The translations under genes were made by a program, and so were the position numbers. Below, piece after piece: positions 42,480 to 49,938 of a DNA stretch of 64,000 bases; position 1 is the first letter of the stretch, and each line of letters begins with the position of its first letter. The notes beneath the pieces were generated by a model. The model made no database searches, had not been told where the DNA came from, and saw nothing but the letters and a program-made list of their open reading frames with translations. The stretch is from Prevotella sp. (GTDB taxonomy: Bacteria; Bacteroidota; Bacteroidia; Bacteroidales; Bacteroidaceae), in NCBI GenBank assembly GCA_017413085.1, contig JAFPVC010000062.1:38698-102697 (forward strand). Reading direction: 5' to 3'.

Positions 42480-43352
42480 ATGAGGCAGTTAAAGATTCAG
42501 AAGAGTATTACGAACCGTGCCAGCGAAGCGCTGGACAAGTATCTTGTTGAAATCGGCCGTGCGCCGCTCATCTCCATTGACGAGGAGATAGAACTCGCAC
42601 AGCAAATCAGAAAAGGCGGTCCGCAGGGCGAGCGCGCCAAAGACAAGCTGGTAACGGCAAATCTGAGGTTTGTCGTATCGGTAGCGAAGCAGTATCAGCA
42701 CCAAGGATTGTCGCTCACCGACCTCATCGATGAGGGAAACATCGGACTTATCAAGGCAGCGCAGAAGTTTGACGAGACGCGCGGCTTCAAATTCATCTCG
42801 TATGCCGTATGGTGGATTCGCCAGAGCATACTGCAGGCCATAGCCGAGCAGAGCCGCATCGTGCGTCTGCCGCTCAACCAGGTAGGCTCACTCAACCGCA
42901 TCAACCATGAGATAAACCGCTTCGAGCAGGAGAACCAGCGCCACCCGAGCGTGGGCGAACTGTCAGAAGTGACGAAGATAGACGAAGAGAAGATAGGACA
43001 GAGCCTGATGGCCGACGGCCACCACGTAAGCATAGATGCACCATTCCAAGACGGCGAGGAAAACTGTATGCTCGACGTAATGGCAAGTGGCGACGACTCA
43101 CGTACTGACCGCACCGTAGACCATGAGTCAATGGCACAGGAACTGAACGCCGTACTGACACGAGTACTCAAGGAACGCGAGATAACCATCATACGCGAGT
43201 GCTACGGCATCGGCTGCCCGGAGAAAGGACTGGAGGAGATTGGCGACGAACTCGGACTGACACGTGAACGCGTGCGTCAGATACGCGAGAAGTCAATAGC
43301 CAAGCTGCGCGACAGCGGCAATGCCAAAATCCTTATTAAATACTTAGGATAA
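42480..43352 (+). CDS. rpoD: Primary RNA polymerase sigma factor (sigma-70, Bacteroidetes type)
   Basis: The 290-residue protein begins MRQLKIQKSITNRASEALDK and has regions 1.2 to 4.2 without region 1.1: DLIDEGNIGLIKAAQKFDET and YAVWWIRQSILQAIAEQSR (region 2), then VGELSEVTKIDEEKIGQSL (region 3) and ELGLTRERVRQIREKSIAKL (region 4.2 helix-turn-helix). This short form is the housekeeping sigma factor of Bacteroidetes, which reads TTTG/TAnnTTTG promoters. No purine-rich ribosome site is seen before ATG 42480, which is usual in this phylum. The manC gene follows after 8 bp. Confidence 0.97.
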   Translation: MRQLKIQKSITNRASEALDKYLVEIGRAPLISIDEEIELAQQIRKGGPQGERAKDKLVTANLRFVVSVAKQYQHQGLSLTDLIDEGNIGLIKAAQKFDETRGFKFISYAVWWIRQSILQAIAEQSRIVRLPLNQVGSLNRINHEINRFEQENQRHPSVGELSEVTKIDEEKIGQSLMADGHHVSIDAPFQDGEENCMLDVMASGDDSRTDRTVDHESMAQELNAVLTRVLKEREITIIRECYGIGCPEKGLEEIGDELGLTRERVRQIREKSIAKLRDSGNAKILIKYLG

Positions 43353-43360
43353 TCGTAAAG

Positions 43361-44419
43361 ATGAATCATTTAGTGATAATGGCCGGCGGCGTGGGCAGCC
43401 GCTTCTGGCCGATGAGTACAGAGGAGAACCCAAAACAGTTTATCGACGTGATGGGTGTGGGACGGTCGCTGATGCAGCTGACCTACGACCGCTTCAGTGG
43501 AGTGTGCCAGCCGGAGAACGTATGGGTGGTGACCAGCCGCGACTATAAGGAGAAGGTGCATGAGCAGCTGCCCGACGTACCCGTAGGCAACATACTGGCA
43601 GAACCCTGCCGCCGCAACACCGCACCGTGCATAGCCTACGTGAGCCACCGCATCAAGGCCGCCGATCCGAAGGCAAACATCGTGGTGACACCAAGCGATC
43701 ACGTAGTGATGAACGTGGCAGAGTTTCAGCGTGTCATCAGTGCAGCGCTGCAGTTTGCAGGCGAAACAGATGCCATCGTGACACTCGGTATGAAGCCCAC
43801 ACGCCCCGAAACAGGCTACGGATACATACAGGCTGACATGTCGGCACAGAGTTTGCGCAACAAGGAGATATACCGTGTGGAATCCTTCCGCGAGAAACCC
43901 GACTTGGCAACGGCAGAGGAATACATCAGCCACCACAACTACTACTGGAACGCCGGCATCTTCGTATGGAACGTAAGCACGGTGATTAACGCCTTCCGCA
44001 TTTACCAGCCTGCAATGAACGACGTGTTCGAGCAGCTCACGCCACTCTACGGCACAGAGCAGGAGCAGGCAGCGATAGACGAACGCTACGGCGACTGCGA
44101 GAACATATCGGTAGACTACGCCATCATGGAGAAAGCAGAGGAAATATTCGTATTCCCAGCCGACTTCGGTTGGTCAGACCTCGGCACATGGGGTTCGCTC
44201 CACACACTGTCTAAGAAGGATGCTAACGGCAACGCACTGATAAGCAAGGGCGTCAAAACATACGAGACTTCCGGCTGCCTAATTAACGTGGAGGGAGCCA
44301 CCCAGGTAGTGGTACAGGGTCTTGACGGCTACATAGTGGCCCAGCGAGACGGCAGGTTGCTGATATGCCGCTTGAGCGAGGAGCAGCGCATAAAGGAATT
44401 CAGCAGTTCTATGCAATAA
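43361..44419 (+). CDS. manC: Mannose-1-phosphate guanylyltransferase
   Basis: The 352-residue nucleotidyltransferase makes GDP-mannose from mannose 1-phosphate and GTP, a precursor of GDP-fucose and mannose-containing glycans. IMAGGVGSRFWPMSTEENPKQF gives the nucleotide-binding loop and the catalytic region, then TLGMKPTRPETGYGYIQ, FREKPDLATAEEYI, YYWNAGIFVWNVS and PADFGWSDLGTWGSL. It lacks the C-terminal phosphomannose isomerase domain of the two-domain enzymes. It sits 8 bp behind rpoD and 17 bp before clpS. Confidence 0.96.
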   Translation: MNHLVIMAGGVGSRFWPMSTEENPKQFIDVMGVGRSLMQLTYDRFSGVCQPENVWVVTSRDYKEKVHEQLPDVPVGNILAEPCRRNTAPCIAYVSHRIKAADPKANIVVTPSDHVVMNVAEFQRVISAALQFAGETDAIVTLGMKPTRPETGYGYIQADMSAQSLRNKEIYRVESFREKPDLATAEEYISHHNYYWNAGIFVWNVSTVINAFRIYQPAMNDVFEQLTPLYGTEQEQAAIDERYGDCENISVDYAIMEKAEEIFVFPADFGWSDLGTWGSLHTLSKKDANGNALISKGVKTYETSGCLINVEGATQVVVQGLDGYIVAQRDGRLLICRLSEEQRIKEFSSSMQ

Positions 44420-44436
44420 CGCACAAAGGAGACAGA

Positions 44437-44742
44437 ATGGCAAAGACACAGACTGACAAGAAAAAGAAAGTAAATGCAGGATTACAGGTGCCACGCAGTT
44501 ACAACGTGGTGTTCTTCAACGACAACGTCACCCCGATGGATTTCGTTGTCAACGTTCTGCGCAGCGTGTTCCGCAAACAGGAGGACGATGCACAGGCACT
44601 GATGCTGAAGGTACACAACGAAGGCAGTGCAGTGGCCGGCACCTATCCGCTTGACATAGCAGCCAGCAAGACCAACAAGGTCATGCGCATGGCAAAGCAG
44701 CAGAACCATCCATTGAAAGTGACCGTGGAGCACGCTGAGTGA
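44437..44742 (+). CDS. clpS: ATP-dependent Clp protease adaptor ClpS
   Basis: The 101-residue adaptor binds proteins with N-end rule residues and brings them to ClpA. The core is SYNVVFFNDNVTPMDFVVNV, then LMLKVHNEGSAVAGTYPLDI with the conserved HxxG. An AAAGGAGA site stands before ATG 44437, and the frame upstream is not needed. The clpA gene follows 58 bp later, the natural partner. Confidence 0.96.
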   Translation: MAKTQTDKKKKVNAGLQVPRSYNVVFFNDNVTPMDFVVNVLRSVFRKQEDDAQALMLKVHNEGSAVAGTYPLDIAASKTNKVMRMAKQQNHPLKVTVEHAE

Positions 44743-44800
44743 CAAGGCACGCAGGGATGGGGGATGAGTAACAAAGAAACAACAGCATTTAAATTATATA

Positions 44801-47173
44801 TTGGAAAGTTACGGTTTTACTGAGCTGACCGAGGAGGCAGTGAGCTATGCTGCGTTCTGGGCATCAAAGAAGAGAAAGGAGTTCATCACACCAGAGATGG
44901 TGCTGGTGGGACTGACCGTGCAGAAGGCTTTCGGCGAACTGGCTGCCAAGGCAAACATAGATACCAGCGCCATGCGCATGGAACTGCAGCAGTACATCGA
45001 CCAGTTGGACGACGTGGAAGAGGGCGAGGAATACATGCTCGAGGTGTCGATGCAGACGCACCAGATGTTTGAGGAAGCACAGCGTGCCGCAAAATTCTCA
45101 GGAATAAAGGAAATCAACGTGCCTAACCTCATCAGGGGTATACTGGCACTCGATGACAGCATGGCCGCCTACGTGCTGCGCAAGTATCTTGGCAGCGACG
45201 ATGCACACATACTGCTGTTCTTCAACGATGCCTACGGCAAACGTACGAAGATGGGACACGGCGGCATAAACACCTTCACTGAGGAAGAGGTGGCAGAGAT
45301 GTTTGACAACATGGACATCGAAAACGGGGTGCTGATGCAGAAAGACGGCTGGAAGCAACTTGTAACGTGCATAGACGAGAAACTCGTGGCACGCCATCCG
45401 CTCGTAGGCCGCGAGGAAGAGATAGAACGCACAATACAGATTCTATGCCGCAAGGAGAAAAACAACCCGCTGCACATAGGTGAGCCAGGCGTGGGAAAGA
45501 CCACGCTCATCTACGGACTGGCAGCGAAGATATTCAGTGGCGACGTGCCAGAAGACCTGAAGAAATCAAAGATATACTCCGTAGACCTCGGCACCATTCT
45601 GGCAGGTTCACAGCTCCGCGGCGAATTTGAACGCAAACTGAAGAGCGTGCTTGAGGGAGTGAAGAAAGAACAGGGCGGCATACTCTATATAGACGAGATA
45701 CACAACCTGATAGGAGCCGGGCAGATAGGTGAGAGTTCGATGGATGCTTCAAGCCTGCTCCTGCCATATCTGGAAGACGGCACGGTGCGATTCATCGGCA
45801 GCACGACATATCAGGACTACAGCCGCCACATGGAACGAAGCAAGGGCGTGGTCAGACGTTTCCAGCGCATGGACATTACCGAACCGTCGGTTGACGACAC
45901 GGTGACGATAATCAACGGTCTGCTCCCGTCGTATGAGAAATACCACGGAGTAAAATATGATGCCGACGCAGTGAGGTATGCAGTGGAGAAAAGCAGCAGT
46001 CTGATAGCAGACCGCTTCCTGCCCGACAAGGCTATCGACATAATCGACGAGGCCGGGGCATACCGCAAACTGCATCCGCTTTACACACGCAACGGCAATC
46101 TGAAACCGAAACGCAGCCAGATGATAGACCGCAAGGTGATGGCAGACATCCTGGCGAGAGTATGCAAGGTAGATGCCAAGGCACTGTCGGAAGACAGCAA
46201 CGAGTTGCTGAAAACGCTGGCAGAACGCATCTCCAACCAGATATACGGACAGGACGAAGCAATCAAAAGCGTAGTGGAGGCCGTGCAGATGTCGAAAGCC
46301 GGACTGCTTGACAGCGACAAGCCACTGGCAAGTCTGCTGTTCGTAGGTCCAACGGGCGTGGGCAAGACCGAAGTGTGCAAGGTGCTTGCACAGGAACTGG
46401 GCATAAAACTAGTGCGCTTCGACATGAGCGAGTATACAGAAAAGCACACCGTGGCAAAGCTCATAGGCTCGCCGGCAGGCTACGTGGGTTACGAAGATGG
46501 CGGTCTGCTGACCGACGCCATTCGCAAGACGCCGAACTGCGTACTGCTGCTCGATGAGATAGAGAAGGCACACAGCGACATATATAACATACTGCTACAG
46601 GTGATGGATTATGCACGCCTGACTGACAGCCGTGGCAACAAGGCCGACTTCAAGAACGTGATACTCATAATGACCAGCAACGCCGGTGCACAGTATGCCG
46701 GTGCGGCAGGCATTGGTTTCACAGGTGGCGTCACACGCGGTGACTCCATGCTGCAGACGGTCAAGAAGACGTTTAAGCCGGAGTTCCTCAATCGTCTGTC
46801 TGGCACAGTGGTGTTCCGCGACATGGACATGACAATGGCGTCGCTCATACTCGACAAGAAGCTGCGCCAGCTTGGCAAGCGACTGGAAACGAAAGACGTG
46901 ACGCTCAAACTCAGCGACGAGGCACGCCAGTTCCTGCTCAGCAAGGGATATACAAAACAGTATGGGGCGCGAGAGATGGACCGCACCTTGCAGCACTGGC
47001 TCAATCCGTTGCTGATGCGTGAGATACTCTTCGGAAAACTACGCAAGGGCGGATGCGCAGAGGTGACGCTCGACGGCGGCAAACTGACAATAGACACCCC
47101 TACCCCACCCGTCAAGGCAAAGGCAACGCCAAGAACAAGTAAAACGAAAAAAGCACAAAAAGTGGGTTCTTAA
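44801..47173 (+). CDS. clpA: ATP-dependent Clp protease ATP-binding subunit ClpA
   Basis: The 790-residue AAA+ unfoldase works with ClpP and ClpS. An N-domain spans residues 1-150, NBD1 has GEPGVGKTTLIYGLA near 226, and NBD2 has LFVGPTGVGKTEVCKVLAQE near 510 and NCVLLLDEIEKAHSDIYN. AGIGFTGG near 637 supplies the IGF loop that docks on ClpP. The frame starts with TTG (44801); no in-frame ATG lies close upstream and the next one inside is at residue 33, so the TTG fits the N-domain. A basic tail (TPRTSKTKKAQK) ends the protein. Confidence 0.95.
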   Translation: MESYGFTELTEEAVSYAAFWASKKRKEFITPEMVLVGLTVQKAFGELAAKANIDTSAMRMELQQYIDQLDDVEEGEEYMLEVSMQTHQMFEEAQRAAKFSGIKEINVPNLIRGILALDDSMAAYVLRKYLGSDDAHILLFFNDAYGKRTKMGHGGINTFTEEEVAEMFDNMDIENGVLMQKDGWKQLVTCIDEKLVARHPLVGREEEIERTIQILCRKEKNNPLHIGEPGVGKTTLIYGLAAKIFSGDVPEDLKKSKIYSVDLGTILAGSQLRGEFERKLKSVLEGVKKEQGGILYIDEIHNLIGAGQIGESSMDASSLLLPYLEDGTVRFIGSTTYQDYSRHMERSKGVVRRFQRMDITEPSVDDTVTIINGLLPSYEKYHGVKYDADAVRYAVEKSSSLIADRFLPDKAIDIIDEAGAYRKLHPLYTRNGNLKPKRSQMIDRKVMADILARVCKVDAKALSEDSNELLKTLAERISNQIYGQDEAIKSVVEAVQMSKAGLLDSDKPLASLLFVGPTGVGKTEVCKVLAQELGIKLVRFDMSEYTEKHTVAKLIGSPAGYVGYEDGGLLTDAIRKTPNCVLLLDEIEKAHSDIYNILLQVMDYARLTDSRGNKADFKNVILIMTSNAGAQYAGAAGIGFTGGVTRGDSMLQTVKKTFKPEFLNRLSGTVVFRDMDMTMASLILDKKLRQLGKRLETKDVTLKLSDEARQFLLSKGYTKQYGAREMDRTLQHWLNPLLMREILFGKLRKGGCAEVTLDGGKLTIDTPTPPVKAKATPRTSKTKKAQKVGS

Positions 47174-47208
47174 GATTCCCACCAACAGCAAAACATAATC
47201 AAAAGAAT

Positions 47209-47940
47209 ATGGAATACAGAGATTTTGACCGTGCAGTGAACACACCGCTTGACGGAAGCCGTTCATGGGCACCCACATCATCCTTCCCCGCACTGATGCA
47301 GAAAGTCTACACATGGATGGCACTGGCACTGGTGATAACGGGAGTGACAGCCTACGGCGTGGCAAACTCACCATCAATACTGCAGGCACTATACGGCAAC
47401 CAGATACTGTTCTGGGGCCTCATCATAGCCGAGTTCGGACTGGTGTTTGCCATCAACGGCATGCTCGACCGCATCAGTCTGACAACAGCCACACTGATGT
47501 TTGTGGCATACAGCGTGATAAACGGTGCCGTAATGTCAAGCATATTCCTCGTGTATACGCTTGAAAGCATCGGCACGGTGTTCTTCACCACGGCAGCCAC
47601 GTTCGGAGTAATGGCAGTGATAGGCTACACCACGAAGACAGACCTGACATCGATGGGCAAAATAATGATGATGGCACTGATAGGCCTAATCATAGCCACA
47701 GTGGTAAACATCTTCGTGAAATCAAGTGGACTACAGATGATAGTAAGCTATGCTGGCATACTGATATTCGTAGGCATGACGGCATACGACTCGCAGAAGA
47801 TAAAGAGACTGCTCATTGAGCGTGACGTGCAGGAAGAAGGAGCCCAGAAACTTGCGCTGATAGGCGCACTGACGCTCTATCTTGATTTCATAAACCTGTT
47901 TATTTACCTGCTGCGCATCATGGGAAGCCGCCGCGACTGA
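47209..47940 (+). CDS. Bax inhibitor-1/YccA family membrane protein
   Basis: The 243-residue protein has seven membrane segments from about residue 40 on, as in the BI-1 (TMBIM) family: KVYTWMALALVITGVTAYGV, LIIAEFGLVFAINGML, NGAVMSSIFLVYTLESIG, VIGYTTKTDLTSMGKIMMMA, LIFVGMTAYDSQKI and a last LTLYLDFINLFIYLLRI. The conserved Asp residues of the calcium/proton leak channel are in YDSQ and LYLDF. Bacterial members such as YccA bind the FtsH protease. It follows clpA by 35 bp and ends the operon. Confidence 0.94.
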   Translation: MEYRDFDRAVNTPLDGSRSWAPTSSFPALMQKVYTWMALALVITGVTAYGVANSPSILQALYGNQILFWGLIIAEFGLVFAINGMLDRISLTTATLMFVAYSVINGAVMSSIFLVYTLESIGTVFFTTAATFGVMAVIGYTTKTDLTSMGKIMMMALIGLIIATVVNIFVKSSGLQMIVSYAGILIFVGMTAYDSQKIKRLLIERDVQEEGAQKLALIGALTLYLDFINLFIYLLRIMGSRRD

Positions 47941-47967
47941 TTACGCATATCACACTAAGAACGCAAT

Positions 47968-48018
47968 TTATGGTGTAAAACCATTCGCTGATATACGCAG
48001 AATGGTTTTACACCATAA
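47968..48018 (+). terminator. Terminator after the BI-1 gene
   Basis: Arms at 47968-47985 and 48001-48018 pair perfectly over 18 bp around a 15-nt loop, followed by ttttatg. It closes the rpoD-to-BI-1 gene run. Confidence 0.8.
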
Positions 48019-48137
48019 TTTTATGCAAAAAAACACTCGCCTGCTTTACAAATAACACCGAAAAAACATTGTTTTGTTTCAAAGTGACAGAAAAAGAATA
48101 AAAATAATATCCATTTGTAAAATAAGACGCAAAAGAT

Positions 48138-48168
48138 TTTGTCATTTTAATAAAATATATTAACTTTG
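48138..48168 (+). promoter_or_regulatory. asnA promoter
   Basis: tttg at 48138-48141 and taactttg at 48161-48168 are 19 bp apart, a full consensus match. The start of transcription would be near 48175, about 27 nt before the asnA ATG. Confidence 0.75.
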
Positions 48169-48201
48169 CACACCGAAATCGACATAAACATTGATAACGT
48201 A

Positions 48202-49239
48202 ATGAGCAAACTGATTAAACCAGCTGGATATAAGGCTCTGCTCGATTTGTGGCAGACAGAGCAGGGAATTAAACTGATAAAAGATTTTTTCCAGCAGAAT
48301 CTCAGCACCGAACTGCGTCTGCGCCGCGTAACGGCACCGCTCTTCGTGCTTAAGGGATTGGGCATCAACGATGACCTAAACGGAGTGGAGCGTGCAGTAA
48401 CGTTCCCTATCAAGGATTTGGGCGACAAGCAGGCAGAAGTGGTACACTCGCTTGCAAAATGGAAAAGACTGACACTGGCAGAATATGGCATAGAGCCAGG
48501 ATACGGCATCTATACTGACATGAATGCAATACGTGCCGACGAAGAACTGGACAACCTGCATTCTCTCTATGTAGACCAGTGGGACTGGGAAATGACAATC
48601 AGTCAGGCCGACCGTAACCTTGAATTCCTCAAGAAAGTAGTAAGGCGCATATACTCGACCATGTTGCGCACCGAGTTCCTGACATGCGAGACATATCCAC
48701 AGCTCAAGCCGTTCCTGCCAAGCGAGATACACTTCGTACACTCTGAGGAACTGTTGCAGATGTATCCAGGCATGACTGCCAAGGAGCGCGAAGACGAAAT
48801 ATGCAAAAAATACGGTGCAGTGTTCATCATGGGAATCGGTGGCAAGCTGTCTGACGGAAAGAAGCACGATGGCCGCTCACCAGACTATGACGACTGGACA
48901 ACACCAAACTCCGACGGTTTCCTCGGACTGAACGGCGACATACTGATATGGTATCCAGTGCTTGAACACAGCATAGAACTTTCATCAATGGGAATACGAG
49001 TTGACAAGGAGGCCCTGCTGAAACAACTGAAGATTGAAGGACAGGAGCAGCGCGAAAACCTCTACTTCCACAAGAAACTGCTTGACGGAACACTGCCGCT
49101 CTCAATAGGCGGTGGCATAGGTCAGAGCCGCTTGTGCATGGTCATGCTGCAGAAAGCCCACGTAGGCGAGATACAGGCAAGCATCTGGCCAGAGGAGCAA
49201 CGCCGCGAATGTCAGGAAAACGGAATGAACCTGATATAA
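48202..49239 (+). CDS. asnA: Aspartate-ammonia ligase (asparagine synthetase A)
   Basis: The 345-residue enzyme makes asparagine from aspartate, ammonia and ATP in the cytoplasm and is related to class II aminoacyl-tRNA synthetases. Marks are LSTELRLRRVTAPLFV, VHSLAKWKRLTLAEYGI, HSLYVDQWDWEMTI and GGGIGQSRLCMVMLQKAHVG (motif 3). The in-frame ATG-like start upstream (48166) lies within the promoter, so ATG 48202 is used. Escherichia coli AsnA has 330 residues. Confidence 0.97.
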   Translation: MSKLIKPAGYKALLDLWQTEQGIKLIKDFFQQNLSTELRLRRVTAPLFVLKGLGINDDLNGVERAVTFPIKDLGDKQAEVVHSLAKWKRLTLAEYGIEPGYGIYTDMNAIRADEELDNLHSLYVDQWDWEMTISQADRNLEFLKKVVRRIYSTMLRTEFLTCETYPQLKPFLPSEIHFVHSEELLQMYPGMTAKEREDEICKKYGAVFIMGIGGKLSDGKKHDGRSPDYDDWTTPNSDGFLGLNGDILIWYPVLEHSIELSSMGIRVDKEALLKQLKIEGQEQRENLYFHKKLLDGTLPLSIGGGIGQSRLCMVMLQKAHVGEIQASIWPEEQRRECQENGMNLI

Positions 49240-49271
49240 TGAAAAAGCATTTTTAGAACACTTATATGAAG

Positions 49272-49303
49272 CGAAGACGAAGGCAGGAATGTTTTCGTCT
49301 TCG
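49272..49303 (+). terminator. asnA terminator
   Basis: cgaagacgaa (49272-49281) pairs with ttcgtcttcg (49294-49303) and is followed by a run of five T. The next promoter begins 6 bp later. Confidence 0.8.
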
Positions 49304-49308
49304 TTTTT

Positions 49309-49340
49309 CTTGGTGGTTCGAAAAAAATATCGTAACTTTG
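49309..49340 (+). promoter_or_regulatory. Promoter of the secreted protein and lyase genes
   Basis: cttg (49309-49312) and taactttg (49333-49340) are 20 bp apart, a near-full consensus match, 44 bp ahead of the ATG at 49384. Confidence 0.65.
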
Positions 49341-49383
49341 CAAACGGACATATTTCCAATTCATATATAAAAACACAGCAAAA

Positions 49384-49938
49384 ATGAAAAGTAGGATAAT
49401 AATACTGCTGGCATTGCTTGCCACACTGACTACAATGCCGCTATGCGCACAGCGTATCATATACAACGAGCACACCTCTGGCGGCGCACGCATACTTGAA
49501 ACGACACAGAAGAAGGTTACGAGTCTGGGCGAGGGAGCACGCAAGTTCTACATGTGGGCAGGTCTGACATCACTCGACATCAAGGGCATCGTAATATACA
49601 AGTTGAAAGTGATGTATACCTCGGAATACCATTTGTCGGTGGAACAGGGCGCCCCGCTGGTGCTGACACTGAAAAATGGCGAAAAGGTGACTTTACATGC
49701 CGGAGCCAAGGGCGAGAGCAAACGCCTGGACGGAGTGGAGACAATGTTTGCTTCATACGAAATCAAGGAGGATGCACTGATGGAAATTGCACGCACCGGT
49801 ATAACGAATGTAGCCCCGACGGTATTGTGCTTCGGCAACAAAGACTACTCCAAGGATATCAGTCTGTGGCGACTGGCACGCCCGCTGTCGCTGCGCTATG
49901 AACTGCTGAAGGACTACATTGAGAAGCACCCGGAATGA
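49384..49938 (+). CDS. Secreted protein of unknown function
   Basis: The 184-residue product starts with a signal peptide (MKSRIIILLALLATLTTMPLCA). The mature part has a strand-rich middle (KGIVIYKLKVMYTSEYHLSV, APLVLTLKNGEKVTLHAGA) and a helical C-terminus. No family is recognised. Its stop overlaps the start of the large lyase gene by 4 bp (ATGA), so the two are translated together, and it may be a periplasmic partner. Confidence 0.7.
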   Translation: MKSRIIILLALLATLTTMPLCAQRIIYNEHTSGGARILETTQKKVTSLGEGARKFYMWAGLTSLDIKGIVIYKLKVMYTSEYHLSVEQGAPLVLTLKNGEKVTLHAGAKGESKRLDGVETMFASYEIKEDALMEIARTGITNVAPTVLCFGNKDYSKDISLWRLARPLSLRYELLKDYIEKHPE

